From SbD1 sp039679945 (GTDB taxonomy: Bacteria; Desulfobacterota; Syntrophobacteria; Syntrophobacterales; Syntrophobacteraceae), in the NCBI GenBank assembly GCA_039679945.1, contig JBDKTY010000079.1, positions 1-64,000 on the forward strand: a DNA stretch of 64,000 bases, in the 5' to 3' direction. Positions 54,788 to 63,028 of this stretch are shown piece by piece. Within the stretch, counting starts at the first letter, position 1; each line of letters opens with the position of its first letter. The notes under the pieces were generated by a model that was given only the letters and a program-made list of their open reading frames with translations, ran no database searches and was not told the origin of the DNA. A program made the translations under genes and the position numbers.

Positions 54788-56287
54788 CTAAACCACTATA
54801 TTCAGAAGCGTTATGATCTCCTGTATCGACCAATAGAGGCTTTGCTGGAGATCGCAGTCGCTGATCCAGTTGTTGGCGACGCGTTTCCCCGTCTGGTTGC
54901 AGCTTTCGATCTTAGGCAGTATGTCTCTTTGCAACTCCATCAGACCTGATTTATAATGATTCCTTGCCACTTGTTGCCGCACGGCTTGAATCTTCAGAAG
55001 CAGAGCCAGCTTGTAGCTCAAGCGTTTGAAATCGCCCCTGTCGGCTTTCCAGACGACGGAAGTGAGGTCGGCGAGTTTGTTAAGAATATTCGGCGTCGGG
55101 TCGATATTCCCGTAAATTACGATCTTACCGGTGTCCACGTAATTCCAACCAGCCTCCATGACATCGATATCGGTGGTCCCTTCCGGCAGCGGCTCGACTT
55201 TGATAATCGTGGCTGATTTGGATGAAAAACCGGCGTTGTGCTCGGCATTCTTATCATACGGCCAGATCAATGACGAATTACTGTTGTTTGAAGGCTGATC
55301 AGGAGGGCCAATTAATTTTTGCGGCGTAACCGTGCGAAACGGGCCTTCCGTTCCACTCGCCAGCTTATTGGTTGAATCAAGATAGCCGGGGACCAAGTCC
55401 TTGCCCTCCGCCCGCAGGGCAAGCAGCATCCGCAGGCCGCCACGAACATAAATCGGATCGCCATTGCCGAGGCCCGTGGTCCCGGGTGAACTGTAATCGC
55501 ACCACCCTTTGATATCTGGGTTTTGGACTACCGCTGCGTCTGCAACAGCATCATAATAATAAGTTGCCTGGGGATATTTGCCCTTCACGTATGGAGCATA
55601 GGTCGCGCCCGTATTCAGAGGATCGTCCTCGAGAGGATGAGAAATTGAATAGCCATCGGGAGCATAGACCGTGATTTTGGTTGCTTCGGATCTTATTCCC
55701 GCCGCTTTCAACAGCTTGTCCATACGGACACCGGAGTATTCCGTATAGTAGTCACCAGATTTGGTTGTGTTCATGAGCATGAACTGACTGTGCTGCGGCA
55801 TTGCTTCAAGCTTGGCCTTTGTAAAAACCCTGGAGGGAGCGGGCACCTTGGATGGATCGTCCTTCGCATCACCCGGATAGCGGAGCGCGATAATCTCCGC
55901 GAGATTTGAATACCCATCGCCGTCGGAATCATCCCCCTCTATTGACCTCAGTGATGCCTCGGTTCGGCCTATTGACGCATATTTAGCGCCGTAAGCATTG
56001 AGAGTTGAGCCGTATTTACCTGTCACGGCCCCGTATTGCGACACGGCGTGGCAATACTGGCAACTGCCCAGGATGGATGTTTTGGCCGTGTTCGGGTCCT
56101 GTCCCCCGCCGTGGCAAAGAGCACAATTGTCAAGCTTTGTGCCCGCTGCATCGGGATAAACATTGAGGAAAATTGTTGCGTCTTTTTCAGACTCCCCGGC
56201 ATGATGATAGGCTGCTGTCGCGGTCGATATCATAACGGCAAAAAGCATAAGCGCACTGACTGCAACCAACATACTGAACTTCCGCAT
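54788..56287 (-). CDS. Exported diheme cytochrome with molybdopterin-like domain
   Basis: 499 residues. After a signal peptide (ending near TATAAYH) come two c-type heme sites, NCALCHGGG and SCQYCHAVS. A Ca-binding-like loop follows (DDSDGDGYSN), then a region resembling the sulfite-oxidase-type Mo-pterin fold (RVFTKAKLEAMPQH, YYTEYSGVRMDKLLKAAGI, ITVYAPDGYSISHPLEDD). The Mo-coordinating Cys of that fold is not evident, so the domain may lack the cofactor. The segment GTEGPFRTVTPQK is reminiscent of the GEGP-motif diheme proteins of Geobacter relatives. Likely periplasmic electron transfer. Family placement is tentative. Confidence 0.7.
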   Translation of the reverse strand: MRKFSMLVAVSALMLFAVMISTATAAYHHAGESEKDATIFLNVYPDAAGTKLDNCALCHGGGQDPNTAKTSILGSCQYCHAVSQYGAVTGKYGSTLNAYGAKYASIGRTEASLRSIEGDDSDGDGYSNLAEIIALRYPGDAKDDPSKVPAPSRVFTKAKLEAMPQHSQFMLMNTTKSGDYYTEYSGVRMDKLLKAAGIRSEATKITVYAPDGYSISHPLEDDPLNTGATYAPYVKGKYPQATYYYDAVADAAVVQNPDIKGWCDYSSPGTTGLGNGDPIYVRGGLRMLLALRAEGKDLVPGYLDSTNKLASGTEGPFRTVTPQKLIGPPDQPSNNSNSSLIWPYDKNAEHNAGFSSKSATIIKVEPLPEGTTDIDVMEAGWNYVDTGKIVIYGNIDPTPNILNKLADLTSVVWKADRGDFKRLSYKLALLLKIQAVRQQVARNHYKSGLMELQRDILPKIESCNQTGKRVANNWISDCDLQQSLYWSIQEIITLLNIVV

Positions 56288-56406
56288 CTTCCCCCTCCTT
56301 CGTTCTAAAACCGAACCGTTGTGTCACAAATAACACCCAAAAAACCTTTTTACCCTCCTGGCAGTTGTATTCATGATTATCGAATACCTCAGCAATATAC
56401 CACAAT

Positions 56407-56432
56407 TCATTATGCCATTTAAGGCATAATGA
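56407..56432. promoter_or_regulatory. Perfect palindrome upstream of diheme cytochrome gene
   Basis: TCATTATGCC and GGCATAATGA form a perfect 10-bp inverted repeat around ATTTAA, 120 bp upstream of the leftward cytochrome start. It looks like an operator, though a terminator role cannot be excluded. Confidence 0.5.
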
Positions 56433-56884
56433 TACCTAGATTAAGGAAAAAGCGAAGCAACATATAAGGTATAGAGTGTATGTTTAAGCAGGCATCTGTT
56501 GTCAGGCATTACTTCCTATCTGATGTCTATATTCTACCAGAGCTTCATAAACGGATATACGGGAAGCCGCAGAGTATTCTTCCACGATCACATATTGGCA
56601 AATCAGACCGCCCGCGGCGTTACGTTTGTGTGTTCCGGACAACGATAAACTTGAAAGAATTAAGACTCCAATCGGATATGCCAGCCATAGGAGAATGATT
56701 CGCTGAGGTATTTTATAGGCATCAGATAGGGCATAGTTTATGACAACAATATGCGGACTTTTTTTAACAGCTTTTATTCACACCTGAATAATGTATATCA
56801 CATACAGTTCTATGTTTGAGGTCAAACATCTGGGAAGTGGGCTGCTCATGGTGCCGTTCCGCATGGATTGGCACCCGGACATAA
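56433..56884. other. AT-rich intergenic region
   Basis: About 450 bases with low G+C and no convincing gene. A 72-codon frame at 56480-56698 lacks a ribosome site and similarity to anything I know. Probably degenerate sequence upstream of the VapC remnant. Confidence 0.35.
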
Positions 56885-57112
56885 CGGACCGGGGCGGACT
56901 TTCTGCTTCCGTTGGAGGTCGTCCATTTCGATGAAAACGCAGCCGGCCTCTATGGAGATATCAGGGCCGGCCTGGAGGAAAGCGAAAACATCATCGGCTC
57001 GATGAACCTGCTCATTGCCGCTCATGTCCGGAGCATTCCCCTTACCCTCGTAACGGACAACCTCCGAGAATTCCAAAGAGTCCCCGGATTGCGCGCGGAG
57101 AACTGGGCCTGA
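56885..57112 (+). pseudogene. C-terminal remnant of VapC-like PIN toxin
   Basis: The frame encodes FLLPLEVVHFDENAAGLYGD then IRAGLEESENIIGSMNLLIA, AHVRSIPLTLVTDNLREFQR and VPGLRAENWA. This is the second half of a VapC PIN-domain ribonuclease, with the GSMNLLIAAHA-type Asp position changed to Asn (usually G.NDLLIAAHA) and the VTDN Asp kept. The first half, with the N-terminal Asp, is missing and a stop lies just upstream. No antitoxin gene precedes it. An inactive toxin-antitoxin relic. Confidence 0.7.
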
Positions 57113-57120
57113 CCGCCGTA

Positions 57121-57200
57121 CGGCTTCATCCGGCTTCATCCGGCTTCATCCGGCTTCATCCGGCTCCATCCGGCTCCATCCGGCTCCATCCGGCTCCATC
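57121..57200. repeat. Decamer tandem repeat, 8 units
   Basis: Four perfect CGGCTTCATC units are followed by four perfect CGGCTCCATC units. The clean switch from one variant to the other suggests two rounds of slippage expansion. Non-coding as far as can be seen. It lies directly after the VapC remnant. Confidence 0.9.
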
Positions 57201-57394
57201 TCGACGATTTCCAGGAGATTTTGTGTTTCTTTCATTATCCAGGGTTCGCTCCCGAAGCCCCCCACGCAGGTACCGCCCTGTCCTGGCCGCGGAAGCAGCC
57301 GTATTGAATCATCACATAGAGTGCGAGCAAGAAGGGTTTCAGGAATATGCCCCCCCCCGGAAGACCTTTGGACGAAACAAACGGGCACTGCTTA

Positions 57395-58717
57395 TCACTG
57401 TACCCAGGGTGGAGTCAGGGGGGTGTTTCCCCTGGCATGCCGAAAGGCCTGGGACGGTTGCGTGAGGTGACAAACCGTGCACTTCCGCAGGGGACCGGGG
57501 TGGCCCTGGAGAAGCGTAAATTTGATGGAATCATTGTACTCGCGGCTTGGCGCGATTGCATGCGGACTGTCGTGGCATCCGGCGCAATAGGTGCCGCCAT
57601 GCCCACGGGAATTTCTATAAAGAGGTTGATCCAGTGCGTAGCCGGCGCCGTGGCAGCTCACGCTGTCGCACCTGGGTTCCCTGGCCCACGGTTCACGCCC
57701 TGAGTCCGCCGAGGCGGCCACATCAACCATATTCCCATGGCAGGTCGTGCAGTTCAGGGCGAATTTCTGGGACATAACATCCCTCAGGCACTGAGTCTTC
57801 GGGCCCGGGTGGCAATTATAGCACCCCGCCGTGGTATCGGGAGCGATGTCGGGTGCATTGCCCGGGTTGTGATGATTGTGCATCGCGGCGGAGAGGCTTT
57901 TGACCCCGGTTGTTCCGGGAAGTCCCAGTGCGTTCGAGGCATGACAATTGGCGCAAAGTACGGGACGATTGTTCATCAATGCTTCCGGAGTATTGTATTT
58001 CCCATTTAGCCAGTCATGCAGCACCAATATGTTGGTGTCTACATTTCCGGTCGGTTTGATCTCCGCCGGAAGCCGGCCGGTCGCATCCCCATCGTCCGCG
58101 TGACAGTTCATGCATTGGAGTTCGGAGGACACGGGGGCGACGGCGAACGTTCGCGCCACTACATTTCCCGAGGCATCCCTGACCGTGATTTTGGCCAGTT
58201 GATAGGGATAGGGCCTCTTTAACCGCCTGTCCCCATCCAGATACTCGGTGAGGGGAATACCGGCCGCTTCGAAATGAGGCCCGAGGTCCGGATCATTGAC
58301 CAGATCCATTGTGCCGCTGAGTCCTTTTCCCGATGGATCCGATTGTGTTGGGAGTCCGATGTTCACGGGCGGTTGGACACCGAATAGCTGCTTTACATAG
58401 GTCCAGAAGTTTGTTTTTCCCGCTGAATAGGTGTTGTCCACGATCTGGTATTGCAGGGTGATCCCGCTCGTGACCGCTTGAGGTGGATCACCGACTTTGT
58501 AGACCTGAGCCCAGAGGACATTAAATGGCGGGAGGACCGCAAGGTCCTTGAAATCCGGATTATAGCAGTGCATGCCGAGATTGTTCCAGGCCAGCACGAC
58601 ATAAGCGTTGTTCCTGGATTGAACGGAATTGCTTGATGAGTCCGCGGCCAATGCGATCAGAACCGTGATCGCCAGGAGCAGGGTCCAGACAAGACTTTTT
58701 CTTTTCCGGAATTCCAT
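57395..58717 (-). CDS. Exported multiheme c-type cytochrome
   Basis: 440 residues. A signal-anchor-like N-terminus (SLVWTLLLAITVLIALAADS) precedes a heme-free domain (YVVLAWNNLGMHCYNPDFKD, then LPPFNVLWAQVYKVG). The C-terminal half has six CxxCH heme sites (CMNCH, CANCH, CYNCH, CTTCH, CAGCH, CTVCH) and one unusual C-DSVS-CH with four spacer residues. Many distal His residues (MHNHHNPG) could be axial ligands. It should move electrons in the periplasm or to the outside. I chose the ATG at 58717 because GGAGAGG lies upstream; a GTG 12 codons earlier is less likely. Confidence 0.85.
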   Translation of the reverse strand: MEFRKRKSLVWTLLLAITVLIALAADSSSNSVQSRNNAYVVLAWNNLGMHCYNPDFKDLAVLPPFNVLWAQVYKVGDPPQAVTSGITLQYQIVDNTYSAGKTNFWTYVKQLFGVQPPVNIGLPTQSDPSGKGLSGTMDLVNDPDLGPHFEAAGIPLTEYLDGDRRLKRPYPYQLAKITVRDASGNVVARTFAVAPVSSELQCMNCHADDGDATGRLPAEIKPTGNVDTNILVLHDWLNGKYNTPEALMNNRPVLCANCHASNALGLPGTTGVKSLSAAMHNHHNPGNAPDIAPDTTAGCYNCHPGPKTQCLRDVMSQKFALNCTTCHGNMVDVAASADSGREPWAREPRCDSVSCHGAGYALDQPLYRNSRGHGGTYCAGCHDSPHAIAPSREYNDSIKFTLLQGHPGPLRKCTVCHLTQPSQAFRHARGNTPLTPPWVQ

Positions 58718-58788
58718 GGGTTTTCCTCTCCTTGCTTTGTGTTTATTTAACACCCTAATAGACGCGCATACATATATCGGTTTTAGTA

Positions 58789-58817
58789 ATACTTATTAAG
58801 TATCATCCTATTAGGAT
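58789..58817. promoter_or_regulatory. Two adjacent perfect palindromes upstream of cytochrome gene
   Basis: ATACTTA-T-TAAGTAT (58789-58803) is followed after one base by ATCCTA-T-TAGGAT (58805-58817). Both are perfect inverted repeats centred on a T and lie 72-100 bp upstream of the leftward cytochrome start, where paired operators would be expected. Confidence 0.55.
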
Positions 58818-59112
58818 AACTCGATTTTGCTTAGCAGGCGTGGAAGCCGCGCGCCATATAATCTCTACCATATCACTATAGAATCCAACCTACCCTATGG
58901 ACCACGGCGGCATATGAGGTTACATTACCGGTCGATGATACATTGGAAAGTATGTATGACTTCATTGTCTATTTTGATATCGGGTCAATGCAGTATTTCT
59001 GCTTTGCTATTGCTGTAATTGTGGATTCTTTGTGGATTTCGCGGGAAAGTACCCGATATCGCGCAATGGATCGCTAATCGCACACACCAGGTTATACCGG
59101 AGTACCGAGAAC

Positions 59113-59520
59113 ATGAAACAATGTCGAGAATGCCGGCACCAGGTTTCAGAGCAGGCAGTCGCATGTCCCGAATGCGGGGCCCCGTATCCCGCAAGGGAAA
59201 AATGGGACGGCTATGGTTTTGAGTACAAATCCAAGGCTACGCTCATGGGGCTGCCCCTGCTCCACATATCTTTCAAATACCGGCAGAACCGAGTTCCCGT
59301 GGTTGCAAAGGGGATAGTGGCCATCGGGCAGTTTGCCTGCGGAATCCTGACCATTTCGCAATTCGGCATCGGCCTTTTCAGCATCAGCCAGTTTACCATT
59401 GCCGGCTACGCACTCGCTCAGTTCGCAATCGCCTACTCGCTTGTCGCCCAAATGGGGCTTTATGTCGATGAAGGGCGGGGACAGTTCGTGAAGAGCATTT
59501 TGGGCCTTCTCAATTTTTAG
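59113..59520 (+). CDS. Zinc-ribbon protein with repeated hydrophobic segment
   Basis: 135 residues. An N-terminal zinc ribbon (C4-x2-C7 and C18-x2-C21: KQCRECRHQ, ACPECGAPYP) is joined to a long hydrophobic region made of repeated units: AIGQFACGILTISQFGIGLF, SISQFTIAGYALAQFAIAYS. The GQF/SQF/AQF period of about 8 residues is regular and may form stacked turns or membrane helices. The ATG 59113 is preceded by ACCGAGAAC only, a weak ribosome site. Function unknown. Confidence 0.65.
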   Translation: MKQCRECRHQVSEQAVACPECGAPYPAREKWDGYGFEYKSKATLMGLPLLHISFKYRQNRVPVVAKGIVAIGQFACGILTISQFGIGLFSISQFTIAGYALAQFAIAYSLVAQMGLYVDEGRGQFVKSILGLLNF

Positions 59521-59933
59521 CGGGTTTCCACACGTCCAACAACGTGGCCGCGCGGCCCTCTTCACACCCATCACCGCCTCGCGGCCCGGTATTACGTTGC
59601 GGCGCCGCCCCGGGCAAGACTGCGGGACAAACGCCGGGTGCTTCATATCGCTCTCTCGATGAAACCAAATGAATCGTTGCGAGCAATAACACGGTTGAGA
59701 CCACTCTATGCGTGTTCATCGCTGCCTCGGGATTTCGGAAAACGCCATCCATTGAACATTCTATTGACGTAATTGTGTTTCAAATCTACGCTGCCCTCAT
59801 GGAGGGAACCCGGGAGAAGCAATGTACTGGAAGCCACGATGATCGGCCGAAGGAAATATTCTAAATGAACTTTTCACTTTTTACCTATTCGGACATGGAT
59901 TGAACCGGGCATGCGGATTAAAGGATGTGCGAA
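59521..59933. other. Intergenic, no gene seen
   Basis: 413 bases between the zinc-ribbon and CoA-transferase genes, both rightward. An AT-rich stretch near 59855-59885 may carry the promoter of the CoA-transferase operon. No repeat recognised. Confidence 0.4.
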
Positions 59934-61145
59934 ATGGTTAAGAATACGGATAATCAAGAGATGGCCCTGCAAGGATTAAAGGTCATCGAACTGGGGCAGT
60001 TGATCGCCGGGCCATTTGCCGCCAGGCTGTTGGGCGAGTTTGGAGCCGAGATCATAAAGATCGAGCCGCCGAATGGAGGAGACCCTCTGCGCAAGTGGCG
60101 AAAGCTGGAGAATGGAACCTCGCTGTGGTGGCATGTCCAGTCGCGAAACAAGAAATCCGTAACCCTCGATCTGAAGAGTCTCGACGCTCGTGAAATATTG
60201 CTCAAATTACTGAAAGATACCGACATACTGATCGAGAACTTCCGCCCCGGGACTCTCGAGAATTGGGATTTGGGCTGGGAGAGGCTCCATGAGCTAAATC
60301 CCGGGCTGATCATGGTGCGTGTTTCCGGCTACGGTCAGACCGGTCCGTATCGCGACCGGCCGGGTTTTGGCGCAATCGGCGAAGCGATGGGCGGAATGCG
60401 CTACCTGAATGGAGAGCCGGGACGTCCTCCGGTGCGTTGCGGCATCAGTATCGGCGATTCACTTTCGGCCCTGTACGCGGTTATAGGCACTTTGCTGGCG
60501 CTGAATCATCGCAACCAGCACGGCGGCGAGGGGCAGTGCATCGACGTCGCCCTGTATGAATCGGTTTTCGGGATGATGGAGAGCCTTGTACCTGAATACG
60601 ACCGCTTCCGCTACATCCGGGAACCCAGCGGCAGCGCCCTGCCGGGCATAGCGCCGTCCAACGCCTACCGCACCCGCGATGGGAAATACGTTTTGATCGG
60701 TGGCAATGGAGACGGCATCTTCAAACGGCTAATGACTTTGATCGGGCGGGAAGATCTCGGCGACGCCGAGCGCTTCGCGCATAACGATGGACGCGCCGGG
60801 GAAGCCGGGTTGCTGGATGCCGCCATTGAAGAATGGACCATGTCCCATGATTTGGTCGATATTTTGCGTGATCTCAACCGCGCGGGCGTCCCGGCCGGAT
60901 ACCCTTATTCCGTGGCCGATATCGTTGCTGATCCACACTACCAGGCCAGACAGATGATCAAAACAATCAATCTGCCATCGGGCGAACCCCTGAAGGTCCC
61001 CGCTGTCTTGCCGAAACTGAGCGGCACCCCGGGCAGAATCGGCGCTGCCGGCCCCACGCTCGGCCAGCATACCGATGAAGTGCTCGCCGGTATCGGCATC
61101 GATGCGGAAGAGCGCGGTCGCCTGCGCGAACGCGGCATCATCTGA
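59934..61145 (+). CDS. CaiB/BaiF family III CoA-transferase
   Basis: 403 residues. The family start is GLKVIELGQLIAGPFAARLL and GAEIIKIEPPNGGDPLR. The catalytic Asp is in CGISIGDSLSALYAV, and the Gly-rich GGEGQCIDVALYESVFGMME follows. Such enzymes move CoA between carboxylic acids (for example succinyl-CoA to glutarate, citramalate or hydroxymethylglutarate). ATG 59934 is preferred because AAAGG lies 7-8 bases upstream; ATG 59925 lies right against it. The next gene, an HMG-CoA-lyase-like enzyme, starts 44 bp after the stop, so the transferred acid is probably its substrate. Confidence 0.9.
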   Translation: MVKNTDNQEMALQGLKVIELGQLIAGPFAARLLGEFGAEIIKIEPPNGGDPLRKWRKLENGTSLWWHVQSRNKKSVTLDLKSLDAREILLKLLKDTDILIENFRPGTLENWDLGWERLHELNPGLIMVRVSGYGQTGPYRDRPGFGAIGEAMGGMRYLNGEPGRPPVRCGISIGDSLSALYAVIGTLLALNHRNQHGGEGQCIDVALYESVFGMMESLVPEYDRFRYIREPSGSALPGIAPSNAYRTRDGKYVLIGGNGDGIFKRLMTLIGREDLGDAERFAHNDGRAGEAGLLDAAIEEWTMSHDLVDILRDLNRAGVPAGYPYSVADIVADPHYQARQMIKTINLPSGEPLKVPAVLPKLSGTPGRIGAAGPTLGQHTDEVLAGIGIDAEERGRLRERGII

Positions 61146-61189
61146 TGCCAACGGGTGTTTAAGACGGCATGGGTGAGGGGAGGAAAGCG

Positions 61190-62158
61190 ATGCAACATGG
61201 GAACAGGCGGCGAGTGTACATCAATGAAGTTGCCACGCGCGATGGCTTCCAGATCGAGCCGGATTTCGTTCCGACCGAGGAGAAGATCAGGCTGATCGAT
61301 CTGCTGAGCAGGACGGGATTGGCCAAAATTGAAGTGACTTCGTTTACCTCGCCAAAGGCCATTCCGAATCTGCGCGATGCGGAAGAAGTCATGGAGCGGA
61401 TCGAGCGCATACCCGGGGTGATCTATACGGCGATGGTGCCAAATGTCAGGGGATGCGAACGCGCGATCAACCGCGGGGTGGACGAGATCAACCTGGTGAT
61501 GTCGGCCAGCGAGACCCACAATCGGGCAAACCTGCGCATGAGTCCGGAGCAATCGCTCGAACAGTTCGCCGAGATTATGGAGGTGGCCAAAGGCGCGCCC
61601 GTGGGGGTGAATGCCTCGATTTCCACCGCATTCGGTTGCCCGTTCGACGGACCGACTCCCCAGGATCGCGTCTTTTACCTTGTTGACCGATGCGCGCGGA
61701 TGGGCATTACCGGGGTAACCCTGTGCGACACGACGGGAATGGCCGATCCGGCGCAGGTGTTCGAGCTGTGCGATACCGTAATGGCGCGTTTTTCAGACCT
61801 GAATTTCACGGTGCACTTCCACGATACACGAGGGATGGGACTGGCCAATGTTCTGGCCTCACTGGAGACAGGGGTTACCCACCTGGACGCATCGCTTGGC
61901 GGCCTCGGCGGCTGCCCTTTCGCACCGGGGGCTTCCGGTAACATATGCACCGAGGACACGGTACACATGCTTGCACGGATGGGGTACGAGACGGGCGTGG
62001 ACCTCGATCGACTGATAGACATCGCTTGCGGCCTCCCGGCAATCGTGGGGCACGAAGTCCCGGGGCAGGTAATCAAGGCAGGCAAGGCGGACAGAAGGTA
62101 TCCCCGGCCCGAGTGGCTGGACGGCGGCAAAAAGGAGGCCATGCCATCCCGCGCCTGA
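61190..62158 (+). CDS. Hydroxymethylglutaryl-CoA lyase-like enzyme
   Basis: 322 residues of the DRE-TIM lyase family. It begins VYINEVATRDGFQIEPDFVP, with the catalytic Arg-Asp pair in TRDG. It has the metal-binding HFHDTRGMG and the family signature LGGLGGCPFAPGASGNICTE with the active Cys. These enzymes split 3-hydroxy-3-methylglutaryl-CoA (or citramalyl-CoA-like thioesters) to acetyl-CoA and a ketoacid. ATG 61190 follows GGGGAGGAAAG, better than the upstream ATG at 61169. It pairs with the CoA-transferase, implying activation of a free branched hydroxy acid and then cleavage. Confidence 0.88.
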   Translation: MQHGNRRRVYINEVATRDGFQIEPDFVPTEEKIRLIDLLSRTGLAKIEVTSFTSPKAIPNLRDAEEVMERIERIPGVIYTAMVPNVRGCERAINRGVDEINLVMSASETHNRANLRMSPEQSLEQFAEIMEVAKGAPVGVNASISTAFGCPFDGPTPQDRVFYLVDRCARMGITGVTLCDTTGMADPAQVFELCDTVMARFSDLNFTVHFHDTRGMGLANVLASLETGVTHLDASLGGLGGCPFAPGASGNICTEDTVHMLARMGYETGVDLDRLIDIACGLPAIVGHEVPGQVIKAGKADRRYPRPEWLDGGKKEAMPSRA

Positions 62159-63028
62159 AATTATCGTGTTATAAACATCCGCATCGTACGGGACCTTCCC
62201 GCCTCCATGTTATCGGGCAACGACATGTGCCGGTTTGGCATAAGGAATCCTGCCCCTCATTTGCCTACGGATGACATGGATCATTTCTCCTATCCTTTTA
62301 CCGCGTCTAGTGTGGGTTATTTGGTCGGTTTGCCGATGTCGAAAATAATAATTGATACGACGTTGTGTTCAACGCGTTGCGTTTCAAGCTCAAAGGAGCG
62401 GGCGCCGCGGCGAGGAGGCCGTAGCTCCGCGCTTTTGGAAAGCACCTTTCGATACCATCTTGAACGCGACCCGACATGATAAGCAACGAGGATCGCTTGA
62501 AGTCAAACTTGAAAAACCGGGCATGCTTTTGATCAGGATGTTTCCGCGCGTCCGACCTCGGCATGCCCCGTTACCAGAACCATAAAACACCGCTCGGCAT
62601 GAACGCCGCGAGACCCGCCGCCACAATCAGTCGGAGATGGACTCCGCCCGCCGATCCGCTCACTCACCGGAAGATTTTAAACCTCACAAGGGACTGCTGA
62701 AATAATAATAGTTCTATCCGGAATTCATTTCTTGAGTACGGATATTAGTGGTAGAATTTTTATAATCCGTTATTCCATAGATGCATTTATGCAGGGAGCC
62801 GCCATTGCGCTTTGATTCCCTCCTGGCGAGCAGCTCAGGTTTTGCTTCGCGAGGGGCGCTTCCCCATTTGGATGGCCGATGGAGGCTTTTTGCTATCGTG
62901 GGCTGAAATTACCGTGAAGGCGGTTTCACGCCCACGTGGCATAAATCTGGCACTTGGTTTTGAAGCTCCGTAACTGCTACTGTGATCAATTCTTCAGGTT
63001 GTCCAAACCGGAAGAAAGGAATAAGAGC
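62159..63028. other. Intergenic with family C element
   Basis: 870 bases. 62352-62476 is a family C copy. The rest (62480-63028) shows no gene; a TGGCAC site near 62950 does not have a proper sigma-54 -12 box. The promoter of the sensor gene at 63029 should lie at the right end. Confidence 0.4.
62352..62476. repeat. Family C element, reverse orientation
   Basis: Reading in reverse, it begins GGTCGCGTTCAAGATGGTAT and continues CGAAAGGTGCTTTCCAAAAG then GCGGAGCTACGGC, matching the element at 37618 from its left end inward. Its other end (TTGATACGACGTTGTGTTC) resembles the family A end, linking the two families. Confidence 0.55.

Noticed and set aside
56480..56698. 72-codon + strand frame in the AT-rich gap
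   Set aside because: No ribosome site, no domain, and base composition like surrounding non-coding DNA.
57121..57200. CRISPR array interpretation of the decamer repeats
   Set aside because: Units are contiguous with no spacers and only 10 bp long.
57146..57388. 80-codon - strand frame across the decamer array
   Set aside because: Most of it is translation of the repeat; no start signal and no similarity.
62938..62968. Possible sigma-54 promoter (TGGCAC near 62950)
   Set aside because: The expected GC-containing -12 box at the right distance is not present (TTTGA instead of TTGCA).
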